This document shows positions 1 to 5,160 of a stretch of DNA of 6,072 nt, in pieces. The position numbers and the translations under genes were made by a program. This DNA comes from an uncultured Frankiales bacterium (GTDB taxonomy: Bacteria > Actinomycetota > Actinomycetes > Mycobacteriales > SCTD01). The stretch's first letter is position 1; every line of letters starts with the position of its first letter. The notes beneath the pieces were generated by a model. It was not told the origin of the DNA. It made no database searches and worked only from the letters and a program-made list of their open reading frames with translations. The stretch is from assembly GCA_946479905.1 (NCBI GenBank), contig CAMLIA010000229.1, positions 1 to 6,072 of the forward strand, written 5' to 3'.

Positions 1-97
1 CCGCCGCGCGGTCGCGCGCGGGATGACCGTCGCCCAGATGGAGCGCCAGCTCGGCCTGAAGCCTGAGCGCTACGCGACCTCGAAGGAGGCGTCGTGA
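1..97 (+). CDS. C-terminal end of an unknown protein, HTH-like tail (5' partial)
   Basis: Only the last 31 codons are present, read from base 2 to the TGA at 95-97. Codon use is G/C-rich at third positions, like the neighbours, so the frame is credible although short. The tail reads GMTVAQMERQLGLKPERYA, which has the spacing of a helix-turn-helix (helix, Gly-containing turn, helix), as in small DNA-binding proteins or the end of a larger phage protein. That is a resemblance only. The stop overlaps the next gene's GTG start in a GTGA, so the two are probably translationally coupled. The function of the whole protein cannot be judged from this fragment. Confidence 0.7.
   Translation, partial: RRAVARGMTVAQMERQLGLKPERYATSKEAS
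83..89 (+). promoter_or_regulatory. Strong Shine-Dalgarno for the gene at 94
   Basis: AAGGAGG is a near-perfect match to the anti-Shine-Dalgarno. It ends 4 bases before the GTG at 94 and lies inside the end of the upstream gene. It supports the GTG at 94 as the real start and suggests direct initiation as well as coupling. Confidence 0.75.
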
Positions 98-402
98 GCG
101 CCCCCCTGCCGCACCGGATGCGGCTGTCGATCAGGAAGAGGTCGAGCCTCAACGCCGTCGAGCGCGCCAAGACGGAGGGCTTCCCGGGTCAGGACTGCCT
201 GGTCGTGCGCTGCGACTGCATGGCCCAGATCAACGACCAGGACCGCGCGCCCGACGCCGTCGTGCCGTGGGGCTTCTGGGCCTTCGACTACATCGCCCTG
301 ATCCCACTGACCACGCACGCCCAACCGATCTTCGACCAGCACGTCGCCGAGTACGACGCCCGCCGCAGCAGCCAGACCACCACGAGGAGCACAGCAGCAT
401 GA
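94..402 (+). CDS. Hypothetical protein, 102 aa
   Basis: I do not recognise this family. The GTG start at 94 is chosen because it follows a strong AAGGAGG and overlaps the previous stop in GTGA. The N-terminus (residues 8-28) is basic. A CLVVRCDC stretch gives Cys35, Cys40 and Cys42, and an aromatic segment around residues 59-70 (WGFWAFDYIALI) looks like a buried beta or helical core rather than a clear membrane span. The last 12-15 residues are Ser/Thr/Arg-rich and probably disordered; their codons also carry the next gene's ribosome-binding site. The three cysteines could bind a metal, but no full ligand set is visible. Third-position G/C bias is strong throughout. It sits at the head of the visible operon; function is unknown. 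Confidence 0.8.
   Translation: MSAPLPHRMRLSIRKRSSLNAVERAKTEGFPGQDCLVVRCDCMAQINDQDRAPDAVVPWGFWAFDYIALIPLTTHAQPIFDQHVAEYDARRSSQTTTRSTAA
384..389 (+). promoter_or_regulatory. Shine-Dalgarno for the gene at 399
   Basis: GAGGAG lies 9 bases before the ATG at 399. It decides the start in favour of this ATG rather than in-frame starts further upstream (for example GTG at 267), which would overlap the previous gene heavily. Confidence 0.7.
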
Positions 403-767
403 CCGAGCAGCAGACGCAGGCAGCCCCCGAGGCCCCGCCGTTCGCAGTGCAGGCCGACGCCACCGACCGACTGGCCCAGCTGCACGCGGCGTACGACGAC
501 GCCCGGGCGGCGTACGACGAGGCCAGCTCGCGGTTCGAGGCGATCAAGGCCGGCATCAAGGCCGAGCTGGCGAACCTCGCCCCGGAGGACCGCACCCGGA
601 TCACGCTGACCGGACCGGCCGGACCCGCGCTGGGCCTGACCTATTCCGAGTCCTGGCGGATCGACAGCCGCAAGCTCAAGCGCGAGGAGCCCGAGACCTA
701 CGTCCGGTTCGCTGCGAAGAGCGGCAGCTGGACCCTGCGGACGCTGACGGGCGGTGACCCCGAGTGA
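399..767 (+). CDS. Hypothetical phage protein, 122 aa, coiled-coil-like N-terminal half
   Basis: The start is the ATG at 399, which overlaps the upstream stop in ATGA and has GAGGAG at good spacing. Residues 1-20 are Gln/Ala/Pro-rich and probably disordered. Residues 20-60 form a charged, Ala-rich heptad-like helix (LAQLHAAYDDARAAYDEASS), likely a coiled coil. The C-terminal part reads WRIDSRKLKREEPETYVRF and ends in a short strand-like WTLRTL. A similar 'D-K-L-K-E-x-P-E-x-Y' pattern with a final beta strand recurs, as I recall, in small proteins near phage recombination genes such as the Gp157-like family; this is a resemblance from memory, not a search. Its place upstream of the exonuclease/helicase genes fits an accessory role in that module. 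No catalytic motif is seen. Confidence 0.85.
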   Translation: MTEQQTQAAPEAPPFAVQADATDRLAQLHAAYDDARAAYDEASSRFEAIKAGIKAELANLAPEDRTRITLTGPAGPALGLTYSESWRIDSRKLKREEPETYVRFAAKSGSWTLRTLTGGDPE

Positions 768-1165
768 GCACCGCTGTGGCGCCCCGGGTGGGCTACTGGC
801 TGACGCCGGCCGGCTGCCGGGCTTCGGGTGGGCACGTGCCGCACCAGGACGGCCAGTGCACGGTCTGCACGGTGTGCGGGACGCAGGTGCCCCGGACCCC
901 GCAGCAGATGCTCCAGCGGGCGGTGCGCGGCATCGAGACGGGCAAGGACCCGCAGCGCTACGTCGACGTCGCGAACGCCTGGGTCGAGAAGTGGGCCCGG
1001 CTGGCCGAGGAGTGGGACTCCCACGGCGACCGCGCGGCGGAGCGCATGGACGGCCGCGCGTCGATCTACACCGGCGAGACCTACGCCGAGGCCCGTGACC
1101 GCTGGCGGGCGTACCTCGACCTGCTGAACGCCCACCTGCGCGGCGTCGAGGGAGGTCTGGGGTGA
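764..1165 (+). CDS. Putative zinc-binding hypothetical protein, 133 aa
   Basis: Starts at GTG 764, overlapping the previous TGA in GTGA; the ribosome-binding site is weak, so coupling is probably needed. The N-terminal 40 residues hold a dense Cys/His cluster: Cys18, His24, His27, Cys32, Cys35 and Cys38, with CTVCTVCG at residues 32-39 resembling one half of a zinc ribbon. Residues 47-128 are mostly helical and rich in Trp, Arg and Glu (for example YVDVANAWVEKWARLAEEW). The layout is therefore a small metal-binding head on a helical body. Such proteins are common among actinophage early genes and usually bind nucleic acid or protein partners. I do not recognise a named family and infer no enzyme activity. 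Confidence 0.85.
   Translation: MSTAVAPRVGYWLTPAGCRASGGHVPHQDGQCTVCTVCGTQVPRTPQQMLQRAVRGIETGKDPQRYVDVANAWVEKWARLAEEWDSHGDRAAERMDGRASIYTGETYAEARDRWRAYLDLLNAHLRGVEGGLG
1151..1155 (+). promoter_or_regulatory. Shine-Dalgarno for the deoxyribosyltransferase-like gene
   Basis: GGAGG (within GAGGGAGGT) lies 6 bases before the GTG at 1162. It supports that start, which also places the conserved first beta strand at the very N-terminus of the protein. Confidence 0.75.
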
Positions 1166-1575
1166 AGGTCTACCTGGCCGGCCCGTACGGCTCCCGCGAC
1201 AAGCTGCGCCGCTACGCGAGCGAGCTGAAGGACGCCGAGATCGAGTGCATGAGCTCCTGGCTCGAGGAGACGCACGAGATCAACGCCGGTACTCAGGGCG
1301 CCGCGATCGCGCTGGCCGACGAGGTCGTCGCTGCCCACGCGGAGACCGACCTGATCGACATCAACCTGTCCGACGTCCTGGTGCTCTTCACGTCGTCGTA
1401 CGTCGGCGTCGAGGGCGGAGGCGGGCGTCACGTCGAGACCGGCTACGCGATCGCGCGGAGCATGCCTGTCATCGTCGTCGGCGAGCCGGAGAACGTCTTC
1501 CACCGGCTGCCCGAGGTGCACCTGGTCGCGCACTGGCCGCACGCTCTCGCCGTCCTGAAGCGGTGGGCCGCGTGA
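1162..1575 (+). CDS. Nucleoside 2-deoxyribosyltransferase-like protein
   Basis: The 137-aa protein matches the nucleoside 2-deoxyribosyltransferase fold in length and pattern. It opens with MKVYLAGPYGSRDKL (first strand and Gly-rich substrate loop), has Trp33 in the next segment, a central DLIDINLSDVLVLF strand with Asp71, then GGGGRHVETGYAIA, where Glu92 sits at the usual catalytic-nucleophile position, followed by the MPVIVVG strand. Family members cleave or exchange the N-glycosidic bond of 2'-deoxynucleosides or their monophosphates; they are cytosolic and usually oligomeric. ENVFHRLPEVHLV near the C-terminus is typical of phage versions as I remember them. A phage could use it for nucleotide salvage, clearing unwanted nucleotides, or base modification; no modification partner is visible here. 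The start is GTG in GTGA overlap with a good ribosome-binding site. Fold confidence is high, exact substrate unknown. Confidence 0.85.
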   Translation: MKVYLAGPYGSRDKLRRYASELKDAEIECMSSWLEETHEINAGTQGAAIALADEVVAAHAETDLIDINLSDVLVLFTSSYVGVEGGGGRHVETGYAIARSMPVIVVGEPENVFHRLPEVHLVAHWPHALAVLKRWAA

Positions 1576-2396
1576 CGATCAGCCCCGCCGAGTTCCTCAG
1601 CGCCGCGCCCAAGAGCGTCGCGGGCAACACCCCGTGGGCGACCCGGTACGCCGCGGACGTCCGGCGCGCCTGGCTGGAGTACGCCGCCGAGGACGCTCGC
1701 ACCGTGCAGACGCACCTCGGCCCGTCCGAGCTCGGCGTGGAGTGCGACCGCCAGGTGGCGGGGAAGCTCGCCGGGCTGCCGGCGACCAACCACGTCGTGG
1801 ACCCGTGGCCGTCGATCCGGGGCAAGGCGCTGCACAGCCACGCCGAGGGCGTGTTCAGCGCCGACAACCTGCGCCGCGGCCTGCTGCGGTGGGTCGTCGA
1901 GCAGCGCGTCACCCCGATGCTTGAGCACCCCGGCACCGCGGACCTGTACGACGCCCTGGAGCAGGCGGTCGTCGACCACAAGTTCCTCGGCGAGTCGAGC
2001 ATGGCCAAGGTCCGCAAGGACCCACCGCGCAAGTACCGAGTGCAGCTGCTGCTCTACGGCCTCGGCTACCGGCTCATGGGCCTGCCGGTGAAGCGGGTGG
2101 CGATCCTCGCCTACCCGGCCACCGCGGCCAGCCTCGACGGCCTCTACGTCTGGGAGCACCAGTTCTCCGACGAGCACTACAACCTCATGCCCGACGTGGC
2201 CGCGCTGCTGCTCGAGGTGTTCGAGGCCACCGAGGCGCGCAAGGGCCTGGCCGAGCAGATCACGGCCGGGCAGCTGCGCTTCGAGGACGTGCCGGCCACG
2301 CCGGACGACAACGAGTGCTTCTTCTGCATTTTCTACAGGCCCCAGGCCGCCAAGGACTCCGGCCCCGGATGCCCGGGGACGGTCGCCGCTCGCTAA
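1572..2396 (+). CDS. Cas4/RecB-like PD-(D/E)XK exonuclease with Fe-S cysteines
   Basis: The 274-aa product has the motifs of a Cas4/RecB-family nuclease. GKALHSHAE (His88 or His90, Glu92) fits motif I. GTADLYD (Asp124) and VVDHKFLG (Asp135, Lys137) form the PD-(D/E)XK metal and catalytic core. QLLLYGLGY (Gln158, Tyr162) is motif IV. Cys58 in ELGVECDRQ plus Cys249, Cys252 and Cys267 reproduce the one-plus-three cysteine layout that holds a 4Fe-4S cluster in Cas4 and AddB-type nucleases. Such enzymes degrade or resect DNA ends, giving single strands for recombination. No cas1 or cas2 is present, so a CRISPR role is not indicated. The GTG start overlaps the previous stop in GTGA with a weak ribosome-binding site; a longer in-frame reading to 1245 would overlap the previous gene and is rejected. 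It is the only gene here ending in TAA. Its last 40 codons hold ATT and AGG codons and a strong hairpin. Confidence 0.92.
   Translation: MTISPAEFLSAAPKSVAGNTPWATRYAADVRRAWLEYAAEDARTVQTHLGPSELGVECDRQVAGKLAGLPATNHVVDPWPSIRGKALHSHAEGVFSADNLRRGLLRWVVEQRVTPMLEHPGTADLYDALEQAVVDHKFLGESSMAKVRKDPPRKYRVQLLLYGLGYRLMGLPVKRVAILAYPATAASLDGLYVWEHQFSDEHYNLMPDVAALLLEVFEATEARKGLAEQITAGQLRFEDVPATPDDNECFFCIFYRPQAAKDSGPGCPGTVAAR
2359..2382 (+). other. GC-rich hairpin at the 3' end of the exonuclease gene
   Basis: Left arm 2359-2367/8 and right arm 2373-2382 pair as three base pairs, one G-A mismatch, then six G-C pairs (CCCCGG / CCGGGG) closing a four-base ATGC loop. It ends 12 bases before the TAA stop. No T-run follows, so it is not a classical intrinsic terminator, but T-poor terminators or processing hairpins occur in high-G+C bacteria. 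The loop contains the TGC codon for Cys267. Such stems can also arise by chance in this base composition. Confidence 0.45.
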
Positions 2397-2443
2397 CCCG
2401 GCGTGCGGCTCTACACCACCAGTTCACGGAATCGAGACACCAG
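2397..2443 (+). other. Only intergenic gap in the window (47 bases)
   Basis: Every other visible junction overlaps. The gap is less G+C-rich in its second half (AGTTCACGGAATCGAGACAC). I see no convincing -35/-10 pair and only a weak purine run (GAATCGAGA) before the ATG at 2444. It is the most plausible place for separate control of the downstream gene, by processing, attenuation or a phage-specific promoter, but no element can be named. Confidence 0.5.
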
Positions 2444-3340
2444 ATGACCCAGCAGCCCTTTTACCCGCAGGCTCCGGGCTACCCGCAGGGGTACCCCCAG
2501 CAGCCCCAGCCGCAGTACCCGGCCGCGCCCCAGTCGCCGTACCCGCCGCAGCAGTACCAGCAGCCGTTCCCGCAGCAGGCTCCCCAGGCTCCGGCCCAGC
2601 CGCTCGCCCAGGGCACGCTCGACGACTTCTACAACCAGCCGACCACGGGCGGAGGCCCGTCGATCAGCTGGAAGGACAAGCCGATCGGCACCACCTACAT
2701 GGGCGTCGTGGCGCGCGACGTCACCAACGGCGACGTGCAGCAGCAGGTCAACTTCCAGTCCAAGCAGCCCGAGTTCTACCGCGACGGTCGCCCGAAGTTC
2801 GTCCTGAAGGTCCCGCTCAAGGACATCGCGGTCATCCAGAACGGTCAGCCGTTCCAGGCGCCCGAGTTCGCCGAGAACGGCGGCGAGGGCACCTACTACG
2901 TGCGCGGGCAGGCTCGTGACGAGCTCGCCCGGGCGATGGCCGAGGCCGGTGCTCAGGGGGCGCCGAAGGCGGGCGACGTGATCGTCGTGTCGCTGGTCCA
3001 GCGCAAGCCGTCGGGCCAGGGCATGAACCCGTCGAACGTCGTGCAGATCCGGTACCAGTCGGCCAACGGCCAGCAGGTCGGGCAGGGCGGCGCGGGGGCA
3101 CCTTCCCCGGCTCCCGCTCCGGTTCAGCAGCCGCAGGTCGAGCAGGCCCCGGTCATCTCGACGGCCACCGGCCAGCCGGTCGTGCACCAGCAGCAGGTTC
3201 CGACGCAGCCGGTCCAGCCCCAGGGTCAGCCGGTCGCGCCGCAGCAGCCCGTCCAGAACGGTGGCCTGCAGGTGCCGGCTGACTTCAACGCCGAGCAGGC
3301 GGCTCTGCTCGCCCGGATCACGGGTCAGCCCGCCGCCTGA
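2444..3340 (+). CDS. Candidate ssDNA-binding protein with Pro/Gln-rich arms, 298 aa
   Basis: The compact core spans about residues 57-206. It contains SWKDKPIGTTYMGVVARD, then a DGRPKFVLKVPL strand pair, GGEGTYYVRGQARDELARAM, a GDVIVVSLVQRKPSG strand, and NPSNVVQIRY. This strand order (G-V strand, 'DG-P' turn, 'YVRG' segment, 'G-N-P-x-x' end) is shared, as I recall, with a widespread actinophage protein often encoded beside Cas4-type exonucleases and helicases and sometimes annotated as single-strand-DNA-binding; an OB-like fold is my inference. Residues 1-56 are a Tyr/Pro/Gln low-complexity arm and residues 207-275 a second Gln/Pro/Val arm, both probably disordered. The last 20 residues (DFNAEQAALLARITG) look like a short amphipathic helix, possibly a partner-docking tip. 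The ATG at 2444 has a weak ribosome-binding site and is not overlapped by the gene before. It overlaps the helicase start by one base. Coding is certain; function moderately likely. Confidence 0.8.
   Translation: MTQQPFYPQAPGYPQGYPQQPQPQYPAAPQSPYPPQQYQQPFPQQAPQAPAQPLAQGTLDDFYNQPTTGGGPSISWKDKPIGTTYMGVVARDVTNGDVQQQVNFQSKQPEFYRDGRPKFVLKVPLKDIAVIQNGQPFQAPEFAENGGEGTYYVRGQARDELARAMAEAGAQGAPKAGDVIVVSLVQRKPSGQGMNPSNVVQIRYQSANGQQVGQGGAGAPSPAPAPVQQPQVEQAPVISTATGQPVVHQQQVPTQPVQPQGQPVAPQQPVQNGGLQVPADFNAEQAALLARITGQPAA
2450..2617 (+). repeat. Low-complexity CAG/CCG-rich tract encoding a Tyr-Pro-Gln arm
   Basis: Imperfect repeats of CAGCAG, CCGCAG and TACCC encode irregular YPQ, YPQQ and PQ units (such as GYPQGYPQQ) over residues 3-58. 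The unit is not exact enough to be a satellite, but the tract is prone to slippage, so its length may vary between related phages. A second, weaker Gln/Pro/Val tract lies at about 3110-3270. Confidence 0.7.
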
Positions 3341-5160
3341 TGGTCTCCATCATCGCGGAGATCACCGCCGGTCAGGGGCACATCGCGCTCCTGGCCGGCG
3401 GCCTCGGCGACCCCGAAGACGTGGCCCTGGCAGCGAAGCGCCTGAAGGTGCTCACGCCGCTGTTCTCCAAGTCCGACCCGCCCGGCGCGCTCATGGTGCC
3501 GGCGACGTGGCCGGCCGTCGTGCAGCTGCGCGCCACGTTCGGCGACGACCTGCACGTCGGGCCGGCGCTCCAGGCGTGGATCGCCCGCGAGGTCGAGCGC
3601 CGCACTGCCTGGACGGGCCTCGCGTACGAGGTGCCGGCCGGGCTCACGCCGTACTCGTGGCAGATCTCGGGCGCGCAGATGATCGCGGCCACGGGCAAGG
3701 CGCTGATCACCGACGAGCCCGGCACCGGCAAGACGATCACCGCGATCCTCGGCATCGTCGAGTGGTACCAGTACGGCGCGCCGTCGGTCGACGAGCTGCG
3801 CGACACCCCGGTCGTGGTGATCTGCCCGGCGTCCGTGATCGACTCGTGGGTCACCGCGTGGGAGGCGTGGGCGCCCGGCTACCGCGTGGTCGCGTGGCGC
3901 GGTCCGAAGCGCAAGGCGCTGGCGGGGACGGCCGACGTCTACGTCACCAGCTACGAGACCGCGCGCATCGACGCACCCGCGGCCGGAGCAGGACGGACGC
4001 GCCCACTACTCGACCTCGCCCCGGCCGCGCTGGTCATCGACGAATGCCACCTGATCAAGAACAAGAACTCCCAGCGCTCGCTCGCGGTGCGCCGGCTGAG
4101 CAAGTCGGCCGCGTGCGTCGTCGCGCTGTCCGGCACCCCGATCACCCACCACCCCGGCGACCTGTGGCCGGCGCTCGACGCCATGGACCACGACGCCTGG
4201 CCGTCGTCGGAGCGCTGGATCAACCGCTACTGCGAGGTCGTGCCCGGCGAGTACGACGACGAGGTCATCGGCCTGAACCGCGCCACCGAGGCCGAGTTCC
4301 GGCTCACCCTGCTCGGCCAGCACCGCCGCGTCGCGAAGGCCGACGTGCTCACCCAGCTGCCACCGAAGACCTACAGCGTGCGGACCGTCGACCTGCCGAC
4401 CTCACCGAACGGGGGCTGGCGGAAGGTCTACGACGACTTCGAGTCCACGATGCTCGCCGAGTTGCCCGCCGGCCCGGACGGTCAGACGCAGGAGCTCAGC
4501 GTCATGGACGCCATGTCGATGTTCACCCACCTGTCGCGCCTGGCGTCCTCGGCCGCCGACGTCGAGGTCACCTTCGGCCCCGACGTCGACGAGATGACCG
4601 GCCAGCCGAAGCGCCACGTGCACCTCGACCTGAAGGCACCCAGCTGGAAGGTCGACGCCCTGCTCGAGGTGCTCGACGAGCGGCCCGACCAGCAGGTCGT
4701 GGCGTTCGCGCCCAGCAGCCAGCTGGTGAAGCTCGCCGGCGCGGCGGCCGCGGCGGCCGGCCTGCGCGTCGGCTACATCGTCGGCGGCCAGTCGGCTGGT
4801 GACCGGACCCGCACCGTCGAGGCGTTCCAGGCCGGGCAGCTCGACCTGGTGTGCGTCACCACGGGCGCCGGTGGCGTCGGCCTCACCCTCACCGCGGCGC
4901 GCACCGTCGTGTTCCTGCAGCGCCCGTGGTCCCTCGTCGAGTCGATCCAGGCCGAGGACCGGTGCCACCGGATCGGGTCGGAGATCCACGACTCGATCGA
5001 GGTGATCGACGTCGTCGCCCGCAACACCATCGACACCCGCGTCCGGGCCGTGCTGCGTGAGCGCGCCGGCCAGCTGGCCGACCTGGTCCAGGACCCCCGC
5101 ATCGTCGCGGAGCTGCTCGGCGGCTCCCGTGCGACCACCACCGAGAGGAAGAGCGCGTGA
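3340..5160 (+). CDS. SNF2-family (SF2) DNA helicase/translocase, 606 aa
   Basis: All SF2/SNF2 ATPase motifs are present in order: a Q-motif-like TPYSWQISGAQMIA (103-116); Walker A DEPGTGKT (125-132); motif Ia VVVICPASVIDSW (158-170); Ib VYVTSYE (200-206); Walker B as DECH (234-237); III LSGTP (263-267); IV VVAFAPSS (453-460); V VTTGAGGVGLTLTAA (506-520); VI QAEDRCHRIGS (537-547), with Arg541 and Arg544 as candidate arginine fingers. The roughly 100-residue N-terminal region includes a VPATWPAVVQLRATFG segment that recalls the HARP-like domain of SMARCAL1-type fork-reversal and annealing helicases, an inference only. It would use ATP to translocate on DNA and remodel forks or recombination intermediates with the neighbouring nuclease and ssDNA-binding candidate. 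The ATG overlaps the previous stop by one base (TGATG) without its own clear ribosome-binding site, so coupling is likely. Residues 212-224 use unusual codons. Confidence 0.95.
   Translation: MVSIIAEITAGQGHIALLAGGLGDPEDVALAAKRLKVLTPLFSKSDPPGALMVPATWPAVVQLRATFGDDLHVGPALQAWIAREVERRTAWTGLAYEVPAGLTPYSWQISGAQMIAATGKALITDEPGTGKTITAILGIVEWYQYGAPSVDELRDTPVVVICPASVIDSWVTAWEAWAPGYRVVAWRGPKRKALAGTADVYVTSYETARIDAPAAGAGRTRPLLDLAPAALVIDECHLIKNKNSQRSLAVRRLSKSAACVVALSGTPITHHPGDLWPALDAMDHDAWPSSERWINRYCEVVPGEYDDEVIGLNRATEAEFRLTLLGQHRRVAKADVLTQLPPKTYSVRTVDLPTSPNGGWRKVYDDFESTMLAELPAGPDGQTQELSVMDAMSMFTHLSRLASSAADVEVTFGPDVDEMTGQPKRHVHLDLKAPSWKVDALLEVLDERPDQQVVAFAPSSQLVKLAGAAAAAAGLRVGYIVGGQSAGDRTRTVEAFQAGQLDLVCVTTGAGGVGLTLTAARTVVFLQRPWSLVESIQAEDRCHRIGSEIHDSIEVIDVVARNTIDTRVRAVLRERAGQLADLVQDPRIVAELLGGSRATTTERKSA
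5143..5149 (+). promoter_or_regulatory. Shine-Dalgarno-like site for the gene at 5157
   Basis: GAGAGGA lies 7 bases before the GTG at 5157, inside the last codons of the helicase gene. It supports that start together with the GTGA overlap. Confidence 0.55.

Noticed and set aside
267..398. N-terminal extension of the 122-aa gene
   Set aside because: It overlaps the 102-aa gene and is His/Arg/Pro-rich; the ATG at 399 has a good ribosome-binding site and ATGA overlap.
1245..1571. N-terminal extension of the exonuclease frame
   Set aside because: The extension is Arg-rich, overlaps the deoxyribosyltransferase gene throughout, and ends at the GTGA start signal at 1572, after which the protein looks normal.
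1443..2177. - strand open frame (244 codons) antisense to the exonuclease
   Set aside because: The opposite strand encodes an intact PD-(D/E)XK nuclease; the antisense product has no motif and no plausible start context.
1572..2396. CRISPR-Cas locus suggested by the Cas4-like gene
   Set aside because: There are no direct repeats with spacers, no cas1/cas2-like product, and the neighbours are replication/recombination genes; stand-alone Cas4-like nucleases are common in phages.
2397..2443. A sigma-70-type promoter in the intergenic gap
   Set aside because: TTCACG could be a poor -35, but there is no -10-like hexamer at proper spacing before the ATG at 2444.
4741..4775. GCGGCC-type repeat tract in the helicase as a possible regulatory repeat
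   Set aside because: It simply encodes an alanine-rich helix (residues 467-473) between motifs IV and V and is explained by coding.
3261..4802. Long + strand open frame (513 codons) overlapping the helicase
   Set aside because: Its product is extremely Arg/Gly/Pro-rich with no motif, and it overlaps the helicase gene, which has every SNF2 motif in another frame. Long shadow frames are expected at this G+C.
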